Part shown: one piece after another, positions 1-7,276 of the stretch | How the letters are laid out: each line of letters starts with the position of its first letter | Numbering within the stretch: the first letter of the stretch is position 1 | Source of the DNA: an uncultured Bacilli bacterium | GTDB taxonomy: Bacteria; Bacillota_I; Bacilli_A; ML615J-28; CAG-313 | Direction: 5' to 3' | DNA length: 19,622 nt | Assembly: GCA_904502205.1 (NCBI GenBank) | Contig: CAJGDR010000011.1 | Span: 1-19,622, forward strand | Made by a program: the position numbers and the translations under genes | Notes under the pieces: model-generated | What the model saw: the letters and a program-made list of their open reading frames with translations, nothing else | What the model was told of the DNA's origin: nothing | The model's database searches: none

Positions 1-337
1 GATCAATATCGTCACGAGAGAATTTACGTAATTTTAAACCGAATGCCATATTGTCATAAACTGACATATGTGGGTAAAGAGCGTATGATTGGAATACCAT
101 CGCAATGTTACGATCTTTTGGCGCAACGTCATTCATGATTTCGCCATCAATTAATAATTGTCCACTTGTAATTTCTTCAAGACCTGCAACCATACGAAGA
201 GTAGTTGTTTTACCACATCCTGATGGTCCTACGAATACGATAAATTCACGGTCACGAATTTTTAGATTGAAATCAAAAACTGCATGATAGTTGTTATCGT
301 AGATTTTGTTAATATTTTTTAATTCAACAGTTGCCAT
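1..337 (-). CDS. Sugar ABC transporter ATPase, UgpC/MsmK/MalK type (5' part only)
   Basis: The gene runs off the left edge; only the first 112 codons are present. It encodes the ATP-hydrolysing subunit that powers uptake of carbohydrates through a binding-protein-dependent ABC importer at the cytoplasmic face of the membrane. Visible motifs are the Walker A site GPSGCGKTT (residues 37-45) and the Q-loop [13 protein letters not shown] (81-93), which is nearly diagnostic of the MalK/UgpC/MsmK subfamily. The Walker B, signature and C-terminal regulatory (TOBE) regions lie outside. The ATG at 337 is preceded by an AAGGAG site 7 nt away. The gene has its own promoter just after the terminator of the upstream regulator gene. 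In many Firmicutes one such ATPase serves several sugar transporters, and no permease or binding protein is beside it here, so that may apply. The substrate cannot be read from this fragment. Confidence 0.93.
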   Translation of the reverse strand, partial: MATVELKNINKIYDNNYHAVFDFNLKIRDREFIVFVGPSGCGKTTTLRMVAGLEEITSGQLLIDGEIMNDVAPKDRNIAMVFQSYALYPHMSVYDNMAFGLKLRKFSRDDID

Positions 338-369
338 ATTTGTTCTCCTTTATATTTTTTCACACTAAC

Positions 370-398
370 ATTATACCACAATATATGTAAAATAAAAA
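370..398 (-). promoter_or_regulatory. Promoter of the sugar ABC ATPase gene
   Basis: A consensus TATAAT (370-375) is preceded directly by TGG, giving an extended -10. The -35 position with a 17-nt spacer (TTTTTA, 393-398) is weak and overlaps the T-run of the preceding terminator. The predicted start lies about 25 nt upstream of the ATG. Confidence 0.6.
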
Positions 399-415
399 TA
401 GGCAAATTGCCTATT
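391..415 (-). terminator. Rho-independent terminator of the PucR-type regulator gene
   Basis: A 7-bp stem AATAGGC/GCCTATT (397-403 and 409-415) with a 5-nt loop is followed on the minus strand by a T-rich run. It lies 28 nt past the regulator stop codon and separates that gene from the ABC ATPase gene. Confidence 0.65.
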
Positions 416-443
416 CTTTTAATTTGTATTTTAAACGTTTTGT

Positions 444-1271
444 CTAAACTAGATTTATCATAATCAAAATACAAGCTGCATATTTAAATGTTTGAACATC
501 AATTCCAATCTCTTTAGATATTACATCAAGTCGATTAATTAAGCTGTTACGATTTAAATATAATACTTTAGCTGTTTTAGATACATTCAAATCATTTTTG
601 AAAAAAGCATCAAGTGTTTCTAAATTATTGTTTTTGTTTAAAACAGGTTCTAAGATATATGTTTTTATTTCTTTAATCAATGGATAAATCTTTGTTGGAT
701 CATTTGAAAATACGATATCAATTAAATTGCTGTAACGTTTTTCAAAGTAATTCGCATTAATAATACAACTAATATAATGCGCTAAAAAGCTACCTTTAAT
801 ATTTTTATTTAATCTAAGACCTACATGAACATTGATTGAATAACCGAAATCATCACTCATTGTTTGAAATAATTCTTCTATATTAACGTTTTGATCATCT
901 TCATAAAAAATAATCTCAATATTATCAATACTGAATTCAACAACGTTTAATAAAACTTCTTTTAGTAAGTTATTAATTTGATCTTTAGATTCTTTTGTTT
1001 TATAAAGTAGAAAGTTAACTTTTTTATTAAATGGATAATTTCCACCTTCATATATATAGTTGTAAATAGATTCAGTTTTTTGATTTAGGTTCTTAAGATT
1101 TTTTTCTAAATAAAAAGATTTTATTAATTTATATTCATTAATAGAAATATTTTTATCAATCCCAAATACTTTACCATCAGTACCATAAAAATAATAATAT
1201 TTGTCGCTATTAAACTCGACTGGATCTAACACTATTTTATCATGATATATTTTAAAGATTTCTTGGTTCAT
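444..1271 (-). CDS. PucR/CdaR-type helix-turn-helix transcription regulator
   Basis: This 275-residue protein is recognised mainly by its C-terminal 50-55 residues (about 219-272). They match the helix-turn-helix pattern of the PucR/CdaR C-terminal domain: a helix with FFKND, then VSKTAKVLYLNRNSLINRL, then a hydrophobic helix. Proteins with this domain are usually transcription activators for uptake or use of sugars, sugar acids or purines. The N-terminal 200 residues resemble no sensor domain I can name; they are rich in Asn, Lys, Ile and Tyr and have no membrane segment. It is monocistronic, with its own promoter and terminator, and lies directly upstream of the sugar ABC ATPase gene in the same direction. 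That suggests, without proving, that it controls carbohydrate uptake. The stop codon is TAG. The start ATG has a modest GGTGAT site upstream. Confidence 0.7.
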   Translation of the reverse strand: MNQEIFKIYHDKIVLDPVEFNSDKYYYFYGTDGKVFGIDKNISINEYKLIKSFYLEKNLKNLNQKTESIYNYIYEGGNYPFNKKVNFLLYKTKESKDQINNLLKEVLLNVVEFSIDNIEIIFYEDDQNVNIEELFQTMSDDFGYSINVHVGLRLNKNIKGSFLAHYISCIINANYFEKRYSNLIDIVFSNDPTKIYPLIKEIKTYILEPVLNKNNNLETLDAFFKNDLNVSKTAKVLYLNRNSLINRLDVISKEIGIDVQTFKYAACILIMINLV

Positions 1272-1303
1272 ATAATCACCACTTTTCTTTTACTCTTAAA
1301 TAT

Positions 1304-1332
1304 ATTATACCATAACTCAAATTAAATTTAAA
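1304..1332 (-). promoter_or_regulatory. Promoter of the PucR-type regulator gene
   Basis: TATAAT (1304-1309) is preceded by TGG, an extended -10. A 17-nt spacer separates it from TTTAAA (1327-1332), 4 of 6 matches to TTGACA. The leader is about 26 nt. Confidence 0.6.
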
Positions 1333-1360
1333 TGCTTTTATTAATCTTTTTACAAATAAC

Positions 1361-1391
1361 TTGTATTTTTTTATTATTTATTTAGTAGAAT
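1361..1391 (+). promoter_or_regulatory. Possible promoter of the rhodanese gene
   Basis: TAGAAT (1386-1391) is a fair -10, with TTGTAT (1361-1366) as a possible -35 at a long 19-nt spacing. It lacks the TG extension seen in the other promoters here. The predicted start falls next to the ribosome binding site GGGGTGA (1397-1403). Confidence 0.35.
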
Positions 1392-1407
1392 AGCATGGGG
1401 TGAAAAT

Positions 1408-1728
1408 ATGAAGGAAGTATCAGTAATAAATTTTTATAAAATTTATCAAAGTGAATTAAATGTTCGTCTAATTGATGTTCGCGACTTATCGGAATATGAT
1501 GAATATCATATTCATGGTTCAGTTAATGTTCCATTAAATCTCCTTTTGGAAAAGCATAATTTATTTATAAATAAAAAGTACCATTATTACGTTATATGTA
1601 AAAATGGCACTAGAAGTAAAACTGCTTTTGGAGCATTAACTAAATTAGGTTATAATGTAACCAATATTATTGATGGGATTGAACGATGGCCAGGACTGTT
1701 TGTTAGGACTAAAAGATATAAGTTTTAA
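1408..1728 (+). CDS. Single-domain rhodanese-like sulfurtransferase
   Basis: This 106-residue cytoplasmic protein is a single rhodanese domain, similar in size to GlpE/PspE-type proteins. The N-terminal signature LIDVRDLSEYDEYHIHGSVN (about 21-40) is typical. The active-site loop CKNGTRS (64-70) has the catalytic Cys64 that would carry the persulfide, plus the Gly and Arg expected in the CxxGxR pattern. The C-terminal GYNVTNIIDGIERWPG (about 82-97) is also standard. Such proteins pass sulfur to acceptors such as thiols, cyanide or sulfur-carrier proteins; the partner is unknown. ATG 1408 is preceded by GGGGTGA with a 4-nt gap. The last 4 nt overlap the 3' end of the convergent spoIIE-like gene, so its transcript must enter that gene. 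A good terminator is found there at 1823-1848. Confidence 0.88.
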   Translation: MKEVSVINFYKIYQSELNVRLIDVRDLSEYDEYHIHGSVNVPLNLLLEKHNLFINKKYHYYVICKNGTRSKTAFGALTKLGYNVTNIIDGIERWPGLFVRTKRYKF

Positions 1729-3908
1729 ATCATTTTAATTTTTAGTGCTATTAGTGTTGCATCGTCATTAGTTTTAATTTCATTATTAATTGTATAATTT
1801 AATATTTCAAATACAATTTTTTGAGGGGATTCCCCTCTTATTTTTTTTATAAACTGATCTAAATTTTCACTTTCAACAATGTTTTCGAAAATGCCATCAC
1901 TGCTCATTAAAATTAAATCATCTTCTTCAAGCGCTAATTCTTTGTTATCAATAACATCTTCTATTCCAAAAGGTAGATTTTGGTTTATTATTTTTTCGAT
2001 GGTTCCATTTTTCTTAATGATATAAGATGTTGCTGCTCCCATTTTATAAAATTTAGCTGTTTTATTATATCTGTTAATTTCTAGCAAATCTAAAGTTGAA
2101 TACTTTTCTAAATATTCTTGAATGGCATAAAACGTATTTAAAATTTCTAAAGCCGTTGATACTTCTAAATTTTGTTCTAGAATATTTGATACAAGTTTTA
2201 AAATATGATCACTTTCACTAAATGCTTTATAACCATTACCCATCCCATCAGATATAGCAGATATGAATTTACCATTGTTCATTTCTTTTATTAAGTAATT
2301 ATCACCACATATATTATTTTGATCTGCAGAAAGCGATCCGTATCCATAAAGTATCTCAATTTTTACCTCAGGAATCACTCTAAAATATAAGATGTTTTGA
2401 TCTAATTTTTGAAAAATAACTGATACTGTTTTACCAAGTAGATTATTACCAATAATCGTCACGTTATTAATTATTTCTTTTTGATCTTTTTCATTTACTC
2501 CAAATTCAAAAATAAAATCATCACTATGTGATTTGATTACTTCAAAATACGTTAAGTCATAACCATAGTTAACTATTTGTTCTTTAAACGTTAAAATTGT
2601 ACTTGTGCTAATTTCTTGTTTTGCTACCATATCTATAGCATATTTTCTAATCGAGTTTGAAACACCAACTAGTTGTACTATTAATGTATTGTTGTTATTA
2701 TTTAAACTATTGAAGTTTAGTCTTTGATTTAACTTGTATGCTAAATCTTTTAAATCTTTAATTTTGATACAATTATTTAGAAAATATTGAAATTCAGTAT
2801 TTTGAATTTGATTATTAAGTAGTAAATTCTTCATATATAAATATAAATTAGTTTTGTAATATGTATAACAATCTTTTTTCATGTGACAATTATTACAGTT
2901 ATTGTGCATTAAAGTTTTAATACTATCATTAATAGCTTCTTTATATTCTAACGGTTCTTTGAAGTTTTCTACAAACTTATCTAAAAATCCAGCAAAACCT
3001 AACACTTCATTACTTATATTTGATGTTATTTGAGAATATATATTATTAGTAATTGATTCGTTATTAATCATTTCTTTAGAAGCATATTTTCTGATTAATT
3101 CAAATATGATACTTATAACCATTAACATTATAATTAATCTACTATTAATATTCGTTTCAACAAACAAAAATGCAGTACAAAAAATATTAGTTAGTAATAA
3201 TGGCATACTTTGTTTCATAAAATAAAATGGTGTTATAACAAACAAAAGTATTGCTTCTGTTTGTTTATATAAATACATCATTATAAATCCGATAATTAAA
3301 CTGTATAAAATAGCATATATATTTTTGTATGATGTTCCAAAATACATTGCAAAATAAAAAGCTAAAACTAAACCAAAATTGATATTGGATAAATTTAAAT
3401 ATGCAGCACCAACTATTGCAATCAATGATATTATTATTTCGACATAAGAATTATTATAGACAATGTTTTTATCATTTAGTGATTCTATTAGATTTTTCTC
3501 TAAAAATATATATAACAATAAACTAATACCACTATTAATCAAAAAGACTAAAACATTATTAAATCCTTTAAAGAAAATTAACTGCATAATTGTATTTAAC
3601 AATACTATAAATAAATATATATACATACCCTTTTCTAATTTGTTCATTATCCATAATACAAATAATACTAAAATAATTAATAATAAGAATGGAATCATAT
3701 ATTGATTCAAAGAAGTTTTAAACGAATCATTTATAACAAACGATAAAATAAGTCCTAATGCACTTGACAATGTAAAGATATATATATTTTTGATATTTCG
3801 TATCAAGTAATAAAATAGTAATGGTATATACAACATAAACCCCATATTTGTATAAATTGTTAAGATACTAAATAATCCAATAATAAATATATTTATTTTT
3901 TTATACAC
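1725..3908 (-). CDS. spoIIE: SpoIIE-like membrane-bound PP2C serine phosphatase
   Basis: This 727-residue protein has the architecture of stage II sporulation protein E (827 residues in Bacillus subtilis). About ten hydrophobic segments fill residues 5-270. A cytoplasmic middle region follows, with a Cys cluster of SpoIIE type (C338, C341, C347). The C-terminal third is a PP2C-type phosphatase domain. Metal-binding motifs are visible: GDN (about 535-537), DGMGNG (554-559), SSDGIFE (669-675) and NDDATL (714-719). In sporulators SpoIIE dephosphorylates SpoIIAA and so frees sigma F, and it also acts at the polar septum. No spoIIAA, spoIIAB or sigF gene is in the window. I place the start at GTG 3908, because GGGGTGAT lies 4 nt upstream. 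The frame is open back to a TTG at 3923, but that lies upstream of the predicted transcription start. The gene is single, with a convergent 4-nt overlap with the rhodanese gene. Identity as a family member is firm; the biological role here is not. Confidence 0.85.
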   Translation of the reverse strand: MYKKINIFIIGLFSILTIYTNMGFMLYIPLLFYYLIRNIKNIYIFTLSSALGLILSFVINDSFKTSLNQYMIPFLLLIILVLFVLWIMNKLEKGMYIYLFIVLLNTIMQLIFFKGFNNVLVFLINSGISLLLYIFLEKNLIESLNDKNIVYNNSYVEIIISLIAIVGAAYLNLSNINFGLVLAFYFAMYFGTSYKNIYAILYSLIIGFIMMYLYKQTEAILLFVITPFYFMKQSMPLLLTNIFCTAFLFVETNINSRLIIMLMVISIIFELIRKYASKEMINNESITNNIYSQITSNISNEVLGFAGFLDKFVENFKEPLEYKEAINDSIKTLMHNNCNNCHMKKDCYTYYKTNLYLYMKNLLLNNQIQNTEFQYFLNNCIKIKDLKDLAYKLNQRLNFNSLNNNNNTLIVQLVGVSNSIRKYAIDMVAKQEISTSTILTFKEQIVNYGYDLTYFEVIKSHSDDFIFEFGVNEKDQKEIINNVTIIGNNLLGKTVSVIFQKLDQNILYFRVIPEVKIEILYGYGSLSADQNNICGDNYLIKEMNNGKFISAISDGMGNGYKAFSESDHILKLVSNILEQNLEVSTALEILNTFYAIQEYLEKYSTLDLLEINRYNKTAKFYKMGAATSYIIKKNGTIEKIINQNLPFGIEDVIDNKELALEEDDLILMSSDGIFENIVESENLDQFIKKIRGESPQKIVFEILNYTINNEIKTNDDATLIALKIKMI
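1823..1848 (+). terminator. Plus-strand terminator embedded in the spoIIE-like gene
   Basis: GAGGGG (1823-1828), loop ATT, CCCCTC (1832-1837), then TTATTTTTTTT form a classic intrinsic terminator on the plus strand. On the minus strand the hairpin is followed by A residues, so it would not stop spoIIE transcription. It lies 95 nt past the rhodanese stop codon and is the only candidate terminator for that gene. The same bases encode RGESPQ of the SpoIIE-like protein. Confidence 0.7.
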
Positions 3909-3924
3909 AAAATCACCCCACAAT

Positions 3925-3953
3925 ATTATATCAATTTATATTGTCGATAAACA
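3925..3953 (-). promoter_or_regulatory. Extended -10 promoter of the spoIIE-like gene
   Basis: TATAAT (3925-3930) is preceded by TGA. The -35 position (TGTTTA, 3948-3953) is poor. The predicted transcript begins near 3918, only about 10 nt before the GTG start, so the ribosome site is at the 5' end. A near match to a Spo0A box (TTGTCGAT, 3941-3948 read on the plus strand) lies in the spacer region. Confidence 0.5.
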
Positions 3954-3954
3954 T

Positions 3955-3985
3955 AAAAAAAAGAATCACTAAAAGTGATTCTTTT
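3955..3985 (-). terminator. Terminator of the exporter and surface-protein operon
   Basis: A perfect 12-bp stem AAAAGAATCACT/AGTGATTCTTTT (3959-3970 and 3974-3985) with a 3-nt loop is followed on the minus strand by a run of T. It begins 8 nt after the lipoprotein stop codon and ends the five-gene operon. Confidence 0.9.
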
Positions 3986-3993
3986 AATTTTTA

Positions 3994-6315
3994 CTATTTT
4001 CCTTGATAGTTGTAGTTATAAACTAATACTGTACCAACTGGATATCCACCAACAACTACATTTACTTCAATGTATTTATGAGTTGTATCAACACCAGTTA
4101 AATTGTTGATATTTACAATACCAGCACCATCAATATTTTTATATTCATATTTAGAATTATTTATTTCCATTGTTGAAAGATCATTGAAAATAAATGAAAT
4201 AAATACGAATTCGCCTTTTTCATTTCTAACGTTTGATAAAACTTCTTCACTATATTGAGAGAATACACCTTGTAAAATTTGAATTACACTATAACCCATA
4301 GCATTAAAGTTTTGCATGTATAAGCTATTTCCGTTAGAGAAGTTTGTAGTTGAAATTGAACCAGCAAATGTAATTTGTTGAGGTTGATCAAATGAAGTAC
4401 CAGCTGATGTATCATAGTTTGGAGTTAACTCAATACCAGCAGCTCCACATAATCCATATGTCATATTTTCAAATGTCATAATATTTGCATATGATTCGAT
4501 ACCATTACCAAAACAGTTATATACGTTAATGTTTTTAGCTAGACCATTATTTACAACATGATAAATTCTCATACCAGTATTAAATTGACCAACTGTAACG
4601 TTTTCCATATCTAAATAATAAGCAGATAATTGGCTTGGTTGTTGGTAATCATCACCAATTTGAATACCTCTAGAATATGCACCAACAGGAGTCTTACCAC
4701 TTAAATCACCTTTGTAATCAATTGAACAGTTACCTAAAACTGTTAGATCATAAAGTTTAACATCTAATTGTAAACCACCTTTATCATGTGAAATTAATAA
4801 AGCAGGATTCATTTGATTATCTCCCCAACCAAGAGTTGTACATTCTTGGCTTGAGAAATTACGAACATTAGTTAAATCAATCTTATGTTGGTTACCATTT
4901 AAATAAACGTTTTTATTCATTACACGAATGCAACCAAGACGTTCACTTGTTAAATTAGCAAATGTTTGTTCGCTTGCAGATTTTAATGCAAAGCTTGGAA
5001 CTAAATCATATCCATATTCGTAAGAATAAGCATCAGTTTCTGGTTTTTCTAATACAACAATATTAACGATTTCTCCATTGTAACTTGAAGATTCTAAAGT
5101 TGCTTTTAATTGTTCAAATGTATAAACATTAATACCATCATTAATGTTGAATGTATATGAAGTATTTACTTCTTTTCTACTTCCTGAAATAGAAGAAACA
5201 GTTACAGTTACTTTACCAGTAGTTTTAAATGTAATTTCTTTTGTTTCAGCGTTATATACAGCAACTTCATCACCAATATTTCCTAATTCATCTTTAAAAG
5301 ATACTGAAACTTCTTTACATGCTTTTTCTCCAATAATTTCAATAGGGAAAGCTAAAGCATCTTTATTTGAAAAGTTATATTCATAACCAACTCTATCTTC
5401 AAATACATCATGAAGTTCTAATGCTGATGGTGGAACAATAACATTAATTTGAGCAGTTTGGCTATACTTTGTTCCTTCAATTGTTGCACGTACTACAGCT
5501 GTTCCATGACCTAAAGCATTAAATGAACAAATATTATTATCGTAAGATATTTCTAAATATTCGCTACCTTCTATTACTTCAAATATAACTTTTTTATCAG
5601 TTACAATATTTACATCACTATCTAAAATTTTCGCTTCTAATAAAACAGCGTTTCCTGCAAATTTATCTACTGTTAAAACACTGTTTGATAAACTTAAGAA
5701 TAATCCTTGGCTCTTACCACTAATAACTTTAAATTCTAAAACATTACTTTCAACAGTACCAGCAACTGCTTTTACTTTGATTATTGTATCTACAGCAGCA
5801 TGTTGGCTAACAACTAATAAATTATTAACCATTGAACAAGCTTCTTGACCTTCAATAACTTCATATCTAACAGATTCAACATAAGCATCACTTGGTTGTA
5901 ATGTTGTATTAAGTACAATACTATTACCTACAACGATGTCTTTACTTTCAGCAGATAAAACAATTGATTCAAGTTTTTTAAGTGTTTTAACTTTAACACT
6001 ATTTGAAATTTTATCTTCAGTCTTACTTACAACTGAAATTTCTTTTCCAGCAGGTGCATCTTCTTTAATAGTTAATAAACCTTCGTTATTAATTGTTGCA
6101 TATTCTGCACCACTTTTAATTTCATAAATAATTTCTACATCAATTTGATCCCCAACTAATTCAGTTGAAAATTGTACAACTTCTCCTGGGAATGCAGATT
6201 CTTTATCAGCACTTAAGTTTAAAGAATAATTTTTTGATTTTTCTTGACATGCATAAATTCCAAAACTAAATGCAAATAAAATTAAAGCTAAAGTAATTTT
6301 TTTAATCATTCTCAT
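3994..6315 (-). CDS. Surface lipoprotein with Ig-like domains and a probable beta-helix
   Basis: This 773-residue exported lipoprotein has an N-terminal basic stretch, a hydrophobic core (about 8-19) and a lipobox ending at Cys23 (IYAC; Tyr at -2 is unusual). Residues about 29-385 form four repeated units of roughly 85-95 residues with the bacterial Ig-like (BIG2-type) pattern. Examples are LESIVLSAESKDIVVGNSIV and, in several units, a conserved YEVIEG/FEVIEGSEY-like strand. Residues about 390-700 contain short strand-turn units with repeated Asn, Gly and Asp (LNGNQHKIDL, LYDLTVLGN, LDMENVTVGQF, AKNINVYNCFGNGIE). This suggests a right-handed parallel beta-helix as in pectate-lyase-like or adhesin proteins. 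No catalytic residues can be assigned. It is the last gene of the operon, 17 nt after another Ig-like protein gene. The ATG at 6315 is preceded by AAGGAG 8 nt away; the stop codon is TAG. Likely roles are adhesion or glycan binding, but function is unknown. Confidence 0.82.
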   Translation of the reverse strand: MRMIKKITLALILFAFSFGIYACQEKSKNYSLNLSADKESAFPGEVVQFSTELVGDQIDVEIIYEIKSGAEYATINNEGLLTIKEDAPAGKEISVVSKTEDKISNSVKVKTLKKLESIVLSAESKDIVVGNSIVLNTTLQPSDAYVESVRYEVIEGQEACSMVNNLLVVSQHAAVDTIIKVKAVAGTVESNVLEFKVISGKSQGLFLSLSNSVLTVDKFAGNAVLLEAKILDSDVNIVTDKKVIFEVIEGSEYLEISYDNNICSFNALGHGTAVVRATIEGTKYSQTAQINVIVPPSALELHDVFEDRVGYEYNFSNKDALAFPIEIIGEKACKEVSVSFKDELGNIGDEVAVYNAETKEITFKTTGKVTVTVSSISGSRKEVNTSYTFNINDGINVYTFEQLKATLESSSYNGEIVNIVVLEKPETDAYSYEYGYDLVPSFALKSASEQTFANLTSERLGCIRVMNKNVYLNGNQHKIDLTNVRNFSSQECTTLGWGDNQMNPALLISHDKGGLQLDVKLYDLTVLGNCSIDYKGDLSGKTPVGAYSRGIQIGDDYQQPSQLSAYYLDMENVTVGQFNTGMRIYHVVNNGLAKNINVYNCFGNGIESYANIMTFENMTYGLCGAAGIELTPNYDTSAGTSFDQPQQITFAGSISTTNFSNGNSLYMQNFNAMGYSVIQILQGVFSQYSEEVLSNVRNEKGEFVFISFIFNDLSTMEINNSKYEYKNIDGAGIVNINNLTGVDTTHKYIEVNVVVGGYPVGTVLVYNYNYQGK

Positions 6316-6332
6316 TTTTCTATCTCCTTTTT

Positions 6333-7268
6333 TTAGTGAACTAATAAATATATTGTAGTAGTGACACCAGAACCATCATTTAATTTAGCCGTGATAGTTA
6401 CAAGTCCCGATTCATTAACAGTCAAAATTCCTGTTTCAGCATTATAAGAAGCATTTGATGAAACTTCTATAACAATGTTTTCAGGATTAACTGTATTTTG
6501 ATCATAAATTAGATAATCTTTTAAATTAAACTCTTTCAATGTAGTTTGGTAACCATTGCCGGAAGGTCTAATATCTGGATTAGAGTCAAAGTTGAAACTT
6601 AATTTTGCTTGTTGATCATTAACAGTTACTACACAAGTATCTGTTTTTCCACCTTCAACAGTTGTTACTGTAATAACAACAGTTCCCGGTTTAATAGCAT
6701 ACATTCTACCAACATTTTCATCTATTTGAACAATACTTGAATCAGATGAAGTCCATTTAACTTTTTTATTTTCAGCAGACCATGGACCAACCTCATTGAA
6801 TAGTTGAATTGTATCTTTTGCAGCCATTTCTACATATTCAACATCTGTACCTTTTGAATCAATAATACGTACATAATCAACAGATTTGTTTGTTACATTA
6901 ATTCTAATACGGTCAGTCATACCTTTTTCTACAGTTTTAACAGTAATAACAGCAATACCTAATTTATTACCAACTGCACTGACTATTCCATTTTCATCAA
7001 CTGTACAAATATCTAAATCATTTGATATATATGTAACTCTTTTGTCAGTTGCAAGTTCAGGATAAATTTTAATTTTTAATTGTAAGGTTTCACCTTTACT
7101 CATATAAATTACTTTATCGTCTGAGTATGGATTTTCCGTATCATCAACAAATTCAACTTTTTCGACATTTACATGTGAAACTTCTGAGAAAACTCTACCT
7201 GCAAAAGAAATTACAACTATTAAGAAAATTGGTAATACTGCTAATAAAATAATTACTATTTTTTTCAT
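6333..7268 (-). CDS. Membrane-anchored protein with bacterial Ig-like (BIG2) domains
   Basis: This 311-residue protein starts with one hydrophobic segment (about 4-23) after MKK. No lipobox follows, so it is probably anchored by an uncleaved signal and faces outward; cleavage near SFAG cannot be excluded. Three Ig-like units follow, at about 35-128, 131-218 and 222-311. The first two show the clear BIG2 pattern: VTYISNDLDICTVDENGIVS then GIAVITVKTVE, and VKWTSSDSSIVQIDENVGRM then GTVVITVTTVEG. These domains often occur in adhesins and cell-wall-associated proteins and have no enzymatic role by themselves. The gene lies 8 nt after the ABC permease gene and 17 nt before the Ig-like lipoprotein gene. 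The two surface proteins are therefore co-expressed with the exporter and may be partners. The AGGTGA site before ATG 7268 overlaps the permease stop codon. Confidence 0.8.
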   Translation of the reverse strand: MKKIVIILLAVLPIFLIVVISFAGRVFSEVSHVNVEKVEFVDDTENPYSDDKVIYMSKGETLQLKIKIYPELATDKRVTYISNDLDICTVDENGIVSAVGNKLGIAVITVKTVEKGMTDRIRINVTNKSVDYVRIIDSKGTDVEYVEMAAKDTIQLFNEVGPWSAENKKVKWTSSDSSIVQIDENVGRMYAIKPGTVVITVTTVEGGKTDTCVVTVNDQQAKLSFNFDSNPDIRPSGNGYQTTLKEFNLKDYLIYDQNTVNPENIVIEVSSNASYNAETGILTVNESGLVTITAKLNDGSGVTTTIYLLVH

Positions 7269-7276
7269 ACAGTCAC

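Noticed and set aside
105..287. Open frame of 60 codons on the plus strand
   Set aside because: It lies antisense within the conserved ABC ATPase coding region and has no ribosome site.
3463..3705. Open frame of 80 codons on the plus strand
   Set aside because: It is antisense to the membrane segments of the spoIIE-like gene; the Asn/Ile/Lys-rich product is what AT-rich antisense gives.
3901..3909. TTATACACA, a relaxed DnaA-box match
   Set aside because: It is a single copy inside the first codons of the spoIIE-like gene; no cluster of boxes or origin-like AT repeats was seen nearby.
5144..5386. Open frame on the plus strand opposite the Ig-like lipoprotein gene (another similar one at 5936-6127)
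   Set aside because: Both are antisense shadows of a clear coding gene with signal peptide and repeats.
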